DNA from: Fidelibacterota bacterium
GTDB taxonomy: Bacteria; Marinisomatota; Marinisomatia; SCGC-AAA003-L08; GCA-002719095
Length of the DNA stretch: 49,655 bases
NCBI GenBank assembly: GCA_002705575.1
Contig: PAHI01000077.1
Location: 7,133-56,787 of the forward strand
Reading direction: 5' to 3'
Shown here: in pieces, positions 27,407 to 37,394 of the stretch
Layout of the letters: each line of letters opens with the position of its first letter
Position numbering within the stretch: the first letter of the stretch is position 1
The notes under the pieces: generated by a model
Told to the model about the DNA's origin: nothing
The model's database searches: none
Seen by the model: only the letters and a program-made list of their open reading frames with translations
Position numbers and translations under genes: made by a program

Positions 27407-28846
27407 ATGTTAAATAAACTTTTAATTTACTCTGTTTTTTTGTTGGCGTTGTTGTTACCTGTCAAAAATTTTTCTACTATTGAGATTTCTGTTTTTAATG
27501 ATATTCAATATATTTCTGCCATAGATTATGCTAACCAGTCTAGTATGCGTCAAATTTTTATTGAAAACAAAGAAAAGCTGGTTATTCAATACGAATCTAA
27601 AAAAATTATTTTATCTCCAAACAGTTCATTTATTTTAGTTAGTGATGACATATATAATTTAACCTTAGAAATCAAATATGATGGAAATGATTTTTGGATT
27701 CCATTAAATACGTTTTTAAGGTTAATTGACTTGATAGATTTGCCTTCAATTAAAATAGATTCTTCTGAAAGATTTGTTTTGGTTGATGCTCCAAAAAACA
27801 ACATAAAAAACTGCAATATTAGCAGTAAACAAAATGGAACCCTCATTACTTTTGATACAGATAAATTTTTTGATGAAAGCCTGGTTTCGGCTAGTATTAC
27901 TAGAGGGGGATGGCTCAACATAAACATCGTTGGCGGATCCTTAGATTCTTTATACATGATGGAAAACACGCTGCTCAACAACTCCGTATTAAGGATGCGC
28001 CCAATTCAAATGGAGCAATCTGCTCAGGTTTCTTTTTTGCTAAAAAATGATATTGAAGATTATAGCATATCTTCAAAAGATAAGAAGATTACCATTTCTC
28101 TTAGGTCTGACATAGCTATTAATGCACAAAAAATAAAAGAAATGAAAAAAAGGTGGGATCTGGACGTGATTGTTCTTGATCCTGGCCACGGTGGGAAAGA
28201 CCCTGGCTGCCTAGACAACGGATTAATGGAAAAAACAGTTGTTTTAGATGTTGCTAAAAAGCTTGGAAAAATGATTGAGCAAGAGTTAGGAATAAAGGTT
28301 GTCTATACAAGAACAGAGGATGAATTTATACCACTATGGAAGAGAACTAAAATCGCAAATGATTCAGGAGGAAAGCTTTTTATTAGCCTTCATGTTAATG
28401 CTTCTCCAAACAGTAAAAGCGCTAAAGGTTTTGAAACTTATTTTATTAGACCGGGCAAGTTTGATGACGCAACTGCTGTTGCCCAGCGAGAAAACAAAGT
28501 AATTGAGTTAGAAGAGGTTCCTTCCAAATATCCAAAATTAAACAGGGAAAACCTGATTATAGCAACAATGGCTCAGGCCTCTTTTACAAAACAGAGTGAG
28601 TTTTTTGCAGGTCAAATACAAAAAGAATTTGAGAGAAACTTTACCTCTCCTAACAGAGGGGTTAAACAGGCAGGGTTTCATGTTTTAGTTGGAGCCTCTA
28701 TGCCGAATGTTTTGGTTGAGTTGGGATTTATAACTAACAGCCAAGATTACAAACTGCTAACTAAGTCTAAATATAGAACTAAAATGGCCAGGTCTGTTTT
28801 TAATGCTATTGTTGCATATAAAAATGAATATGAACAAACATTATAA
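27407..28846 (+). CDS. N-acetylmuramoyl-L-alanine amidase (AmiC-like)
   Basis: Protein of 479 residues with a signal peptide (1-about 23). The N-terminal ~200 residues form an AMIN-like beta region that would bind the cell wall; the C-terminal third is an Amidase_3 zinc peptidase. Zinc site marks: VIVLDPGHGGKDPGC (His near 261), a Glu in NGLMEKTVVLDV, SLHVNAS and, near the end, VELGFITNSQDY with the catalytic Glu. It cleaves the amide between muramic acid and stem peptide during cell separation. It stands between a division protein gene and murI, forming a cell-wall group. Confidence 0.93.
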   Translation: MLNKLLIYSVFLLALLLPVKNFSTIEISVFNDIQYISAIDYANQSSMRQIFIENKEKLVIQYESKKIILSPNSSFILVSDDIYNLTLEIKYDGNDFWIPLNTFLRLIDLIDLPSIKIDSSERFVLVDAPKNNIKNCNISSKQNGTLITFDTDKFFDESLVSASITRGGWLNINIVGGSLDSLYMMENTLLNNSVLRMRPIQMEQSAQVSFLLKNDIEDYSISSKDKKITISLRSDIAINAQKIKEMKKRWDLDVIVLDPGHGGKDPGCLDNGLMEKTVVLDVAKKLGKMIEQELGIKVVYTRTEDEFIPLWKRTKIANDSGGKLFISLHVNASPNSKSAKGFETYFIRPGKFDDATAVAQRENKVIELEEVPSKYPKLNRENLIIATMAQASFTKQSEFFAGQIQKEFERNFTSPNRGVKQAGFHVLVGASMPNVLVELGFITNSQDYKLLTKSKYRTKMARSVFNAIVAYKNEYEQTL

Positions 28847-29641
28847 ATGTCAGCTAATTTAAAAAATGAGGGTCCCATTGGTGTTTTTGATAGTGGATTA
28901 GGAGGTTTAACGGTTTTAAAATATTTGTTGAAATCCTTACCAGGCGAGGATTACATATATTTAGGAGACTTAATTAATCTTCCATATGGAAATAAAAGCA
29001 CATCTAGTATTGTTGAATATAGTTTAAGGTGTGTTAATTTTTTAAAGTCTAAAAATGTTAAATGTATTATTGTCGCGTGTAACACCGCATCTTCTGTTGC
29101 TATATCTAAAATAAAAAAATCAACCAAAATCCCAGTTTTTGATGTCATTAGCCCATGCGTTGAAAATATTATAAAAACAGAAAATAAAAGCGTTGCTATA
29201 ATCGGCACGGAGAAAACAATTCAATCTAATGTGTACTCTAAACTGATAAAACTGTATAACAAAAAAATCACAATCTATAATCAGGCGTGTCCTTTATTTG
29301 TCCCGATCATCGAAGAGGGGCTTAAAAACTCAGATATTTCAAAAGGGATTATTGATTATTATTTAAAAGAAATTAAGGCTAAGAACGTAGATCAGCTAGT
29401 CTTGGGATGTACTCATTATCCTGTTATTATAGATGACTTAAGGAAGTATTTTAACAACAACATAGATATACTTCATTCTGGTCCATTTGTAGTAAAGCAA
29501 GTATTAGAGTCTTTTAGCCAAAACCATAAAACAAAAAATAAAATTGATTATTATGTTACTGATTTGCCAGATAGATTTCAAAAATTAGGGAACAGATTTT
29601 TTAACAAAAGTATTAAAAAAGTTAATTTGGTTAGTATTTAG
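28847..29641 (+). CDS. murI: Glutamate racemase
   Basis: Supplies D-glutamate for peptidoglycan. The protein has 264 residues. Both catalytic cysteines are present: ACNTASS (Cys78) and LVLGCTHYP (Cys188). The N-terminal IGVFDSGLGGLTVLK supplies the acidic residue, and YLGDLINLPYGNKS corresponds to the usual YLGDTARxPYG, with an altered middle. The ATG directly follows the amidase stop codon and the murI stop is directly followed by folC, so the genes are probably one transcript. Confidence 0.95.
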   Translation: MSANLKNEGPIGVFDSGLGGLTVLKYLLKSLPGEDYIYLGDLINLPYGNKSTSSIVEYSLRCVNFLKSKNVKCIIVACNTASSVAISKIKKSTKIPVFDVISPCVENIIKTENKSVAIIGTEKTIQSNVYSKLIKLYNKKITIYNQACPLFVPIIEEGLKNSDISKGIIDYYLKEIKAKNVDQLVLGCTHYPVIIDDLRKYFNNNIDILHSGPFVVKQVLESFSQNHKTKNKIDYYVTDLPDRFQKLGNRFFNKSIKKVNLVSI

Positions 29642-30826
29642 ATGAAAGAAGTTGAAAAATATCTTTTTTCATTGGAAAAAAAAGGAATTATTCTGGGACC
29701 TGAAAGAACGTCTGCTTTATTAGATATATGCGGCAAGCCTCATCAAAAATTAAAAATCTTACAAGTTTTAGGCACAAATGGTAAAGGCTCAACCAGTGCA
29801 ATATTATTTAAAATTTTACAATTAAACGGAATGTCAGTTGGACTTTATACCTCTCCACATCTGAAATCTTTCAAAGAGAGAATTAGAGTAAATGGGAAAA
29901 CCATTTCTGATAAACATGTGCATGAATTTATTAATACATATAAAAAAGACATAGATCGATTAGAAGCATCTTTTTTTGAGGTTTTGACGGTTATGTCGGT
30001 ATGGGTTTTTAAAAAACTAAAATTAGATTATGTTATATTGGAAACGGGGTTAGGGGGTAGGCTAGATAGTGTTACTTCGTGTAAAGCTCAATCGTTTGCC
30101 ATAACATCAATATCAATGGACCATAATCATATTCTAGGAGAAACATTAGAAAAAATTGCAGTTGAAAAAATATCAGCAATTAGCAAAAAATCTAAAGTTT
30201 ATATATCTGATCAAAACAACCACATTAATGATTTAATAAAACGAGAGTGCGTTAATAAGCAATGCAAGTATAGTTTTGTTAAAACTAATTCTAAGCTAGA
30301 CGTATCTTTAAAAGGAGAACATCAGATGCAGAATGCATCATTGGCTGTTGAAATTGCCAAAGATATGGGCTGTAGAAATACAATAATTAATAAAGCACTA
30401 AAAAAAGTTAAATGGTATGGAAGAAATCAAGTTATCAGTAAAAGTCCAGATATTATTTTTGATGTTGCTCATAATGAAGAAGGGGTAACCTCTTTTTTAA
30501 AATATTTAAACACCTTAAACAAAAAATATGATAGAAAATATTTATTGCTGTCGTTGCAAAACAAAAAAAATATAAAAAAATGCATACCAATAATAGAAAA
30601 AGAGTTTGATAAGATAATATATTCAAAAACAGATCAATTAAAGTCTATGGACTTTGACGTAATAAAAAGGGTTTTTAAAAAAGAGGTGCTGTTTAAGAAG
30701 CCTAAAGAAGCAATTGGGTTTGCATTAAATATATCAAATAAAAAAGATTTGATTGCAATAATTGGGACTCATTATTGGGGAAATGATATTTCAGATATTT
30801 TTAATATTTATTTTGATATTATATAG
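29642..30826 (+). CDS. folC: Folylpolyglutamate synthase/dihydrofolate synthase
   Basis: Adds glutamate to folates (and possibly to dihydropteroate). The protein has 394 residues. Marks of the Mur-ligase superfamily are the P-loop LGTNGKGSTSA (43-53), GLYTSPHLKSFKERIRVNG, FFEVLTVMSVWVF, ETGLGGRLDSV, SISMDHNHILGETLEKIAVEK and, in the C-terminal part, FDVAHNEEGV. The length is slightly below the usual 420-430 residues, with a short middle region. It starts at the base after the murI stop. About 96 bp separate its end from rho. Confidence 0.95.
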   Translation: MKEVEKYLFSLEKKGIILGPERTSALLDICGKPHQKLKILQVLGTNGKGSTSAILFKILQLNGMSVGLYTSPHLKSFKERIRVNGKTISDKHVHEFINTYKKDIDRLEASFFEVLTVMSVWVFKKLKLDYVILETGLGGRLDSVTSCKAQSFAITSISMDHNHILGETLEKIAVEKISAISKKSKVYISDQNNHINDLIKRECVNKQCKYSFVKTNSKLDVSLKGEHQMQNASLAVEIAKDMGCRNTIINKALKKVKWYGRNQVISKSPDIIFDVAHNEEGVTSFLKYLNTLNKKYDRKYLLLSLQNKKNIKKCIPIIEKEFDKIIYSKTDQLKSMDFDVIKRVFKKEVLFKKPKEAIGFALNISNKKDLIAIIGTHYWGNDISDIFNIYFDII

Positions 30827-30884
30827 TTTATATCATAAATTAGGCAAATACAGATAAAAATCTGGCTTAACCTATTATAAAATC

Positions 30885-30905
30885 AATTCACAATTAATTC
30901 ACAAT
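30885..30905 (+). repeat. Two 10-bp direct repeats in the rho leader
   Basis: AATTCACAAT occurs at 30885-30894 and again at 30896-30905, an 11-bp period, about one DNA helical turn, ending 17 bp before the rho ATG. A small inverted repeat CAGAT-AAAA-ATCTG lies at 30851-30864. Both fall in the 96-bp folC-rho spacer. Protein binding or a leader RNA element is possible; in AT-rich DNA chance cannot be excluded. Confidence 0.4.
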
Positions 30906-30922
30906 ATAAAAAAAGGTAAAAG

Positions 30923-32176
30923 ATGAAAGCAGTAAACTTACAATCGCTAAAAGTTCTTGAATTGCAAAAAAAAGCGAAAGAGCTTGGCGGCAAAGATATT
31001 TCAGGGATGAAAAAACAAGAACTAATAAAGCTCATATATATGCTTCAAGCAAAAAAGAAAAAGAAAATTTATGCTTCAGGAGTTTTAGAGATTTTACCAG
31101 ATGGCTATGGATTTTTAAGATCGGCAGACTGTAGCTATTTGCCAGGGCCAGACGACATTTATGTTTCTCACTCACAGATTAAACGGTTTCATTTAAAAAC
31201 AGGAAACTTAGTTTCAGGAGAGGTTAGGCCCCCAAAAGACAACGAAAGGTTTTTTGCATTATTAAGAGTAGAGTCTATTAATGAACAAAATCCAGATGAT
31301 ACTAGAGATTTGGTGTATTTTGGAAATTTAACGCCACTTTTCCCAGAACAAAGCATAAAGTTAGAAACTGATTCAGAGGATTATTCTACAAGGTTAATTG
31401 ATATGGTGGCTCCATTGGGAAAAGGGCAAAGAGGCATGATTGTTGCTCAGCCTAAAACAGGTAAGACCATGCTTTTACAAAAGATTGCCAATTCTATTAC
31501 CAAAAATCATCCAGAAATAAAATTAATTATCTTGTTGATAGATGAAAGACCTGAAGAGGTAACAGATATGGCAAGAAGTGTTGAGGCGGAGGTTTTGGCC
31601 TCAACATTTGATGAGCCAGCAGAGAGGCACGTTCAAGTGTCTGAGATGGTTTTAGAAAAAGCAAAAAGGTGTGTTGAGTCTGGAGAAGATGTGGTAATAT
31701 TGCTTGATTCAATTACAAGATTAGCTCGTGCTTATAATACAGTAATGCCACACAGTGGTAAAATTCTTTCAGGTGGAGTAGATTCAAATGCTTTGCACAA
31801 ACCAAAGAGATTTTTTGGTGCAGCGCGTAACGTTGAAGATGGTGGAAGTTTGTCGATAATAGCGACAGCTTTACTAGATACAGGCAGCAGAATGGATGAA
31901 GTTATTTTTGAAGAATTCAAGGGTACTGGTAATATGGAACTAGTATTAGATAGAAATTTGAGTGATAAAAGAATATATCCGGCTATTGACATTGTAAAAT
32001 CTGGTACTCGTAAAGAAGATAAATTAATCAGTAAAATAGATTTGCCGCGGATTTGGCTTGTTCGCAATATGTTGTCTGATATGACAAATGTTGAGGCAAT
32101 GAAGTTTTTTAAAGAAAAGCTATCTAGAACTAAAAGCAATCGTGAGTTTTTAGATAACCTGTCATCTGCTCAATAA
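30923..32176 (+). CDS. rho: Transcription termination factor Rho
   Basis: Hexameric RNA helicase/translocase, 417 residues. The N-terminal Rho_N helix domain ([17 protein letters not shown]) is followed by the RNA-binding cold-shock domain ([30 protein letters not shown]), then the RecA-like ATPase with Walker A AQPKTGKT (175-182), [28 protein letters not shown] and the Q/R-loop region [14 protein letters not shown]. The usual Walker A PPKAGKT is AQPKTGKT here, a mild change. No long Asn- or Asp-rich insert is present. Rho genes are often autoregulated through their leaders; see the repeats upstream. Confidence 0.98.
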   Translation: MKAVNLQSLKVLELQKKAKELGGKDISGMKKQELIKLIYMLQAKKKKKIYASGVLEILPDGYGFLRSADCSYLPGPDDIYVSHSQIKRFHLKTGNLVSGEVRPPKDNERFFALLRVESINEQNPDDTRDLVYFGNLTPLFPEQSIKLETDSEDYSTRLIDMVAPLGKGQRGMIVAQPKTGKTMLLQKIANSITKNHPEIKLIILLIDERPEEVTDMARSVEAEVLASTFDEPAERHVQVSEMVLEKAKRCVESGEDVVILLDSITRLARAYNTVMPHSGKILSGGVDSNALHKPKRFFGAARNVEDGGSLSIIATALLDTGSRMDEVIFEEFKGTGNMELVLDRNLSDKRIYPAIDIVKSGTRKEDKLISKIDLPRIWLVRNMLSDMTNVEAMKFFKEKLSRTKSNREFLDNLSSAQ

Positions 32177-32177
32177 C

Positions 32178-33344
32178 ATGAAAATCGCTGAAAGGATATC
32201 AAGAATTCAGCCTTCGATAACTTTAGAAATGACCGCGAAAGCTGCTGAATTAAGAAAAAAAGGTTTAGATGTTATTAATTTGAGCGTTGGTGAACCAGAT
32301 TTTGAAACTCCTGAAAATATTAAAAAAGCAGCATTTAATGCAATTAAAAAAGGAGCTACAAAATATACGGCAGGCTCTGGGACACCAGAGTTAAAAACAG
32401 CGGTAATCAACAAGCTAAAAAGAGATAATAGGCTTAACTATGGACATGAAAATATCATTGTTTCTTGTGGGGGTAAGCATTCTCTGTATAATGCGTGCCA
32501 AGTATTATTTGAAAAGAATGATGAAGTTATTATTTTTAGTCCATATTGGGTTTCCTTTCCTGATTTTGTTTCTGTTACAGGCGCAAGCCCAGTAATTGTC
32601 CCAACTATTGCAGAAAACAATTATGAACCAGACTTTAGCATATTAGAGAAAAAAATCAATTCTAATACAAAAGGAATAATAATAAATTCTCCATCAAATC
32701 CAACCGGAGGAATTTGGGGTGATGAAGCTATATTAAGAGTGTTGGAGTTGGCTAAAAAAAACAATATTTGGGTTTTTTCTGATGAGTGCTACGAACAGCT
32801 AACATATGACAAGCCTTTTACAAGTGTTCAAAATTATGATTTAGACAACGATAGAATTTTAACCTTTCAGAGTCTATCAAAAACATATTGTATGACTGGC
32901 TGGAGAATAGGCTATACTGCAGGCAATAAACATGTAATTAAGGCGATGTCGAAGCTTCAAAGTCAAAGTACTTCATGTCCCAATTCTATAGCTCAAGAGG
33001 CTTCAATTGAGGCTTTGACTGGTAGTCAAGCAGACATAAAAAAAATGAAAAAGGAGTTTAGAAAAAGAAGAGATTTCATTGTTAAAGAGTTAAATTTAAT
33101 TAGTGGTGTGGAATGTCAAAAGCCAGGAGGAGCCTTTTATGTCTTCCCTTCTTTTAAAGAACTAATAAATAACAATAAAATAAATAGTGCTTGGGACTTG
33201 TGCTTTGATTTGTTAGAAAAAGAACATATTGCATCTGTCCCTGGTAAAAGTTTTGGCTCTGATGAAAGTATAAGATTTTCTTATGCAATTTCCTTGGAAA
33301 GGATTAAGTTAGCTATCCAAAAAATAAAAGAGGTTTTAAAATAA
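32178..33344 (+). CDS. Class I aminotransferase, aspartate aminotransferase type
   Basis: PLP-dependent aminotransferase of 388 residues in the Ibeta subgroup (Thermus/Bacillus AspC-like). Marks: VINLSVGEPDFETPENI, TKYTAGSGTPELKTAV, INSPSNPTGGIW, VFSDECYEQLTYD, the PLP lysine in FQSLSKTYCMTGWRIGY and a C-terminal arginine in ESIRFSYAIS. These residues fit aspartate/prephenate-type substrates. It starts 1 bp after the rho stop, with no spacer. Exact specificity (aspartate versus other dicarboxylic or aromatic acids) is not readable. Confidence 0.93.
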   Translation: MKIAERISRIQPSITLEMTAKAAELRKKGLDVINLSVGEPDFETPENIKKAAFNAIKKGATKYTAGSGTPELKTAVINKLKRDNRLNYGHENIIVSCGGKHSLYNACQVLFEKNDEVIIFSPYWVSFPDFVSVTGASPVIVPTIAENNYEPDFSILEKKINSNTKGIIINSPSNPTGGIWGDEAILRVLELAKKNNIWVFSDECYEQLTYDKPFTSVQNYDLDNDRILTFQSLSKTYCMTGWRIGYTAGNKHVIKAMSKLQSQSTSCPNSIAQEASIEALTGSQADIKKMKKEFRKRRDFIVKELNLISGVECQKPGGAFYVFPSFKELINNNKINSAWDLCFDLLEKEHIASVPGKSFGSDESIRFSYAISLERIKLAIQKIKEVLK

Positions 33345-33357
33345 AAAAGAGGTTTTA

Positions 33358-33615
33358 ATGAAGAAAGATATTCATCCAAAAGATTATCGTTTTGTTGTTT
33401 TTCAGGATTCATCTTGTGATTATGAGTTTTTAACTAAATCGACAGTTGAAACAAAAGAGACTATTAAATGGGAAGATGGCAAAAAATATCCATTATATAA
33501 GCTTGATATTTCAAACAAATCACATCCTTACTTTACAGGTCAAAAGAACTTAGTAGACACAGCGGGACGAATAGAGAAATTTAATCAAAAGTATTCTTTA
33601 GACTCAAAAAAATAA
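33358..33615 (+). CDS. rpmE2: 50S ribosomal protein L31 type B
   Basis: Ribosomal protein of 85 residues. It begins MKKDIHPKDYRFVVFQDSS, contains SNKSHPYFTGQKNLVDTAGRIEKFNQKY, and lacks the CxxC zinc motif, so it is the zinc-independent type B (YkgM-like) form. An AGAGG ribosome site lies 6 nt before the ATG. It is directly followed by a strong terminator, ending the transcription unit from eno or rho. Other bacteria use this form under zinc limitation; here no zinc-binding copy is visible in the window, so it may be the only L31. Confidence 0.95.
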   Translation: MKKDIHPKDYRFVVFQDSSCDYEFLTKSTVETKETIKWEDGKKYPLYKLDISNKSHPYFTGQKNLVDTAGRIEKFNQKYSLDSKK

Positions 33616-33628
33616 ATTAATTAATTAA

Positions 33629-33661
33629 AAAGCGGTTCTTTTAAAAGAACCGCTTTGTTTT
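33629..33661 (+). terminator. Intrinsic terminator after rpmE2
   Basis: A perfect 28-bp palindrome, AAAGCGGTTCTTTT (33629-33642) joined to AAAAGAACCGCTTT (33643-33656), folds into a GC-cored hairpin with a small A/T loop, followed by GTTTTT. It separates the rpmE2 unit from the next operon and could act on both strands, though no convergent gene is there. Confidence 0.88.
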
Positions 33662-33707
33662 TAAGATGTTAATAAAAAAAATTATTCAACAATTAGTATT
33701 AATTATT

Positions 33708-34649
33708 ATGAGGTCTTCAATTCTAGTTGGAGGCCAGGCTGTTATTAATGGTGTTATGATGCGTGTACCTGGAGCATATTCAACTGCTGTTAGATTAGAA
33801 AATGGAGAAATTGCCTCAAAAACAACGCCCTTTAAATCTATAAATGAAGAAAAAGGCTATCAAAAAATACCAATTATTAGGGGAGCTATTGGTTTGTACG
33901 AGGCAATGAAAATTGGTTACAGCACTTTGAATTGGTCTGCTATAATGGCCGAGCAAGAATTAGATCAAAAATCAAATAAAATAACAGATATTATTATGAA
34001 CCTAGCTGCGATATTATTTGCGGTAAGTTTATTTATACTGTCTCCTATATTTGTTACTAAATTTTTTGTTTCTACTACTGATGCTATTAGTTTTAATGTG
34101 TTTGCAGGAATAATAAGGATATCTATATTCATAACATATCTTTTATTGATATCTACTTTAAAAGATGTGCGCACTTTGTTTCAATATCATGGAGCAGAGC
34201 ATAAAACAATTTTTACTTTTGAGAATGGTCAAAAGCTATCTTATGCAAATACTAAAAAGCATAAAAAAGAACACCCTAGGTGTGGTACTAGCTTTTTATT
34301 TATAGTTATGCTAGTTTCTATATTTTCATTTTCAGCTTTAGATGGGCTAGTTATATTTTTTTTAAAATTAAATGAATTGCCCACCTTTGGAAGACTGTTA
34401 ATTCATATATTTTGTATGCCGCTTGTAGCAGGTTTTTCATATGAGGTCTTAAAATTTTTAGCTAAATATATGGATAAAAACTATTTGGTTAAAATTCTTT
34501 GTATGCCTGGACTGTTGCTTCAAAAAATAACAACCAAAGAGCCAGATGAGAAACAGCTGGAAGTTGCTTTTAAATCATTGAAAACAGCTTTTGGTGACAA
34601 ATATGAATCAATTAAAGGTGGCAAGTATAAAGCCGATGCAATTGGGTAA
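33708..34649 (+). CDS. DUF1385 family membrane protein (YqhQ-like)
   Basis: Protein of 313 residues with the family start [17 protein letters not shown], a central [31 protein letters not shown], the histidine-rich [15 protein letters not shown], and [10 protein letters not shown]. About four or five membrane helices follow (near 98-115, 125-150, 205-230, 240-260). I set the start at ATG 33708 because family members begin just before SxLVGGQAV; an upstream ATG at 33666 lies against the terminator and would add 14 hydrophobic residues. Neither has a clear ribosome site. The biochemical function of the family is unknown. In many bacteria it precedes prfA, as here (TAATG overlap). Confidence 0.88.
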   Translation: MRSSILVGGQAVINGVMMRVPGAYSTAVRLENGEIASKTTPFKSINEEKGYQKIPIIRGAIGLYEAMKIGYSTLNWSAIMAEQELDQKSNKITDIIMNLAAILFAVSLFILSPIFVTKFFVSTTDAISFNVFAGIIRISIFITYLLLISTLKDVRTLFQYHGAEHKTIFTFENGQKLSYANTKKHKKEHPRCGTSFLFIVMLVSIFSFSALDGLVIFFLKLNELPTFGRLLIHIFCMPLVAGFSYEVLKFLAKYMDKNYLVKILCMPGLLLQKITTKEPDEKQLEVAFKSLKTAFGDKYESIKGGKYKADAIG

Positions 34650-35710
34650 TGCTAGACAAAGCCAAAAAAATTATTGGTCAGTATAAAAGACTATCTGAAA
34701 AAATTTCAAACCCAGAGATAATTAATAACCATAATCGGCTTGCTGTTTTAGCTAAAGAACAATCAGATCTAGAAAATTTATACAAAAAATGCAACGAATA
34801 TGTTTTTAAAAAACAGTCTTATGATGATAATCAATCATTGATTAATGATGATGACCTTGAAATTGCAAGCATTGCTAAAGAAGAGAATGAACATATAAGC
34901 AAAGAAATAGAAGCAATTGAATCAAAGCTAAAAATTTTATTTATTCCTAAAGACCCAAATGATAAAAAAAATATAATTTTAGAAATTAGGGCTGGAACAG
35001 GAGGCAGCGAGGCCTGCTTGTTTGCTAATGATTTATATAGGATGTATATAAGGTTTTCTGAAATAAAAAAGTGGAAAGTAGAAATAATTAATATTAGTGA
35101 AAATGAAGGGGGAGGACTAAAAGAAGCTATTTTATCAATTAAGGGAGATAATGTATTTGGAGAGATGAAATTTGAAAGTGGTGTTCACAGGGTTCAAAGA
35201 GTGCCAGACACAGAGTCTAGCGGAAGATTGCACACTAGCGCTGCAACTGTTGCAGTATTACCTGAAGCTGAAGAAGTTGATGTTGAGGTGAATGATTCAG
35301 AAATTAAAATTGATACATACAGAGCATCAGGGGCAGGCGGTCAGCATGTTAATAAAACAGAGTCAGCCATACGAATAACCCATATTCCTTCAGGCTTAGT
35401 TGTAACGTGTCAAGATGAGAGTTCCCAACATAAGAATAAAGATAAGGCTATGAAAGTTCTAAGGACTCGTCTTTTTGAGCACGAACAGCTTAAAAGGCAA
35501 AAAGAAATATCACAGCAAAGAAAATCTATGGTTTCTACTGGAGATAGAAGCGCTAAGATTCGTACGTATAATTTTCCGCAAAACAGAATCACTGACCATA
35601 GAATAAATGCGACTCTTTATAAGCTTGATCATTTTATTAATGGAGATTTGTTTGAGCTTATACAGCTTTTACAGCTTGAAGAGCAAAAAATATCTTTAGA
35701 AGATGCTTGA
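34649..35710 (+). CDS. prfA: Peptide chain release factor 1
   Basis: Releases finished proteins at UAA and UAG. The protein has 353 residues. The catalytic GGQ is at 230-232 in [22 protein letters not shown], preceded by the codon-recognition region [18 protein letters not shown]. The N-terminal coiled coil (about 1-100) is of normal size. The ATG overlaps the upstream stop as TAATG and the stop overlaps prmC by 8 bp; prmC methylates the GGQ glutamine of this protein, so the pair is functionally joined. Stops in this window include TAA, TAG and TGA. Confidence 0.97.
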   Translation: MLDKAKKIIGQYKRLSEKISNPEIINNHNRLAVLAKEQSDLENLYKKCNEYVFKKQSYDDNQSLINDDDLEIASIAKEENEHISKEIEAIESKLKILFIPKDPNDKKNIILEIRAGTGGSEACLFANDLYRMYIRFSEIKKWKVEIINISENEGGGLKEAILSIKGDNVFGEMKFESGVHRVQRVPDTESSGRLHTSAATVAVLPEAEEVDVEVNDSEIKIDTYRASGAGGQHVNKTESAIRITHIPSGLVVTCQDESSQHKNKDKAMKVLRTRLFEHEQLKRQKEISQQRKSMVSTGDRSAKIRTYNFPQNRITDHRINATLYKLDHFINGDLFELIQLLQLEEQKISLEDA

Positions 35711-36572
35711 TTTTGAAAATTTTAAAAACTCTATTGAAACTCCTATATCAGTTAAAAAATTTATTAAAAAAACCTCAAGCTTTTTAATTGACAACAATAT
35801 TTCTAATGCAAAAAATGAAATAAGGTGGTACTTAGAAAAGTTATATAATTGCAATTCGGTAAATTTTCAAAAACTAAAAAAACTTGATAAAACAGAAAAT
35901 AATTATCATAAAACTCTAAGCTTTGTAAAAAAAAGATTTAGCGGTATTCCATTTCAGTATTTAATGAATAATGCTTCTTTTTATGGGAGAGAGTTTTTTG
36001 TGAGTAACAAAGTTTTGATTCCTCGGCCTGAGACAGAGTTGATTGTTGATATTTTAAAAGGAAAAAAGTATTCAAGGTTATTAGATATAGGTACAGGATC
36101 AGGATGTTTAGCTATTACAGCAATTCTAGAAAATATTGCTAGTTTTGTTGATGCAGTAGAAATAAGTAATGATGCTATTAAAGTAGCAAAAAAAAATTAT
36201 CAATTATTAAAGGCACGAAATATTAATTTTTTTAAAACAGATATTTTAAAAGAATCGCTTAGCTATAAATACGATGTTATTGTTTCAAATCCTCCATATA
36301 TATCAAAAAAAGAATATAATTTGCTAAGTTCTGAAGTGAAAGATTATGAGCCTTATAATGCCCTTACAGATTTTGATGATGGATACACTTTTTATAGAAG
36401 ATATTCTAAAATTATGAAAGAGTTATTAAATGCTGGTGGTATCGCTGTTTTTGAAGTCTCTCATTTTTTTTCAAAAGAAAAAATTACAGAAATATTTAAA
36501 GATTTTTCAAGTATTAGTTTTCACAAAGATTTGAACAATGATTTAAGAGCGGTGAGTATTATAAATGAATAA
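35703..36572 (+). CDS. prmC: Release-factor glutamine methyltransferase
   Basis: Methylates the glutamine of the GGQ motif in RF1/RF2. The protein has 289 residues. The signature NPPY lies at 196-199 (VIVSNPPYI), after motif [15 protein letters not shown] and the central [33 protein letters not shown]. The N-terminal helical domain that holds the release factor is present. It is translationally coupled to prfA upstream and to the ubiA-like gene downstream (8-bp overlaps on both sides). Confidence 0.96.
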   Translation: MLDFENFKNSIETPISVKKFIKKTSSFLIDNNISNAKNEIRWYLEKLYNCNSVNFQKLKKLDKTENNYHKTLSFVKKRFSGIPFQYLMNNASFYGREFFVSNKVLIPRPETELIVDILKGKKYSRLLDIGTGSGCLAITAILENIASFVDAVEISNDAIKVAKKNYQLLKARNINFFKTDILKESLSYKYDVIVSNPPYISKKEYNLLSSEVKDYEPYNALTDFDDGYTFYRRYSKIMKELLNAGGIAVFEVSHFFSKEKITEIFKDFSSISFHKDLNNDLRAVSIINE

Positions 36573-37392
36573 AAAAATAAAACTAATTTTAGAAGGAATA
36601 AGGATACAAAATGTTGTTATTGCTCTATTTTGTTGTTTTGTTGCTATTAACAAGATAGGTGTGTTTGAATTCAACGTTGCTATTTTAAGTGTAGTGATTG
36701 TGGTTAGTTTAATGATGGCAGCAAATTTAGCAAATGACGTTTATGATGTCCACACCGATAGCATTAATTGTCCTTCGCGGCCCTTGATTATTGAGCCTTC
36801 GATGATTGTTTTCTTTAAAAGGCTTGTTGTTTTCTTTTGTTTGATTTCGATTGTGCTCTCATTTTTTTTAAACCTCAAATCACAATTAATTATAATATTT
36901 AGTATACCTGTTTTAGTTTTTTACTCTAAACTGTTTAAACCTATTCCCTTAATAGGAAACATAATTGTAGCACTGTATTTGTCTTTAGTGTTTATATTTA
37001 TTGAAGTGTCAATTACTGGCTACCTAAGCAAAATGGTTATTCCTTCTATTTTTGCTTTTGGGATATCTCTGATTAGAGAGCTGTTAAAAGACGTTGAAGA
37101 TTTTATAGGTGATAAAAAAACAGGTTTAAAAACTGTTCCAGTTGTTTTTGGTATCATCAATGCAATATATATAGGATGTTTTTTCATAATGTTGTTTTGT
37201 TTGCAATGCTTTATAATAATTTTAGATTCAAATATCTATTCAGTTATGGCAATTATTTTTCTTGTATTTTTACCACTTTTTTATCTAATATTTTTATTGT
37301 TAGAAAATCCTTCAATAAAATCTTGTAAAGAAGGATCCTTTTTGTTGAAAAAGATTACAATTGCGGGATTATTAATAATTTATATAATTTAA
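36565..37392 (+). CDS. UbiA-family prenyltransferase resembling DGGGP synthase
   Basis: Membrane prenyltransferase of 275 residues with about eight helices. The first Asp-rich motif is NDVYDVHTDSINCPSRPL (N57, D58, D61, D65), the second RELLKDVEDFIGDKKTGLKTVP (D176, D179, D183). The second motif, RE..KDxED..GD...G..T.P, is closest to geranylgeranylglycerol-phosphate geranylgeranyltransferases of archaea and their FCB-group relatives; UbiA, MenA and chlorophyll synthase have different second motifs. It would join a polyprenyl chain to a glycerol-phosphate ether lipid or to a quinone head. No companion lipid gene is seen. It overlaps prmC by 8 bp. Confidence 0.8.
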   Translation: MNKKIKLILEGIRIQNVVIALFCCFVAINKIGVFEFNVAILSVVIVVSLMMAANLANDVYDVHTDSINCPSRPLIIEPSMIVFFKRLVVFFCLISIVLSFFLNLKSQLIIIFSIPVLVFYSKLFKPIPLIGNIIVALYLSLVFIFIEVSITGYLSKMVIPSIFAFGISLIRELLKDVEDFIGDKKTGLKTVPVVFGIINAIYIGCFFIMLFCLQCFIIILDSNIYSVMAIIFLVFLPLFYLIFLLLENPSIKSCKEGSFLLKKITIAGLLIIYII

Positions 37393-37394
37393 AA

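Noticed and set aside
30851..30864. CAGAT-AAAA-ATCTG hairpin as a terminator
   Set aside because: The stem is only 5 bp and A/T-rich and is not followed by a T run.
33666..33707. Upstream start of the DUF1385 protein
   Set aside because: The ATG sits directly against the rpmE2 terminator and adds residues not typical for the family; kept only as an alternative.
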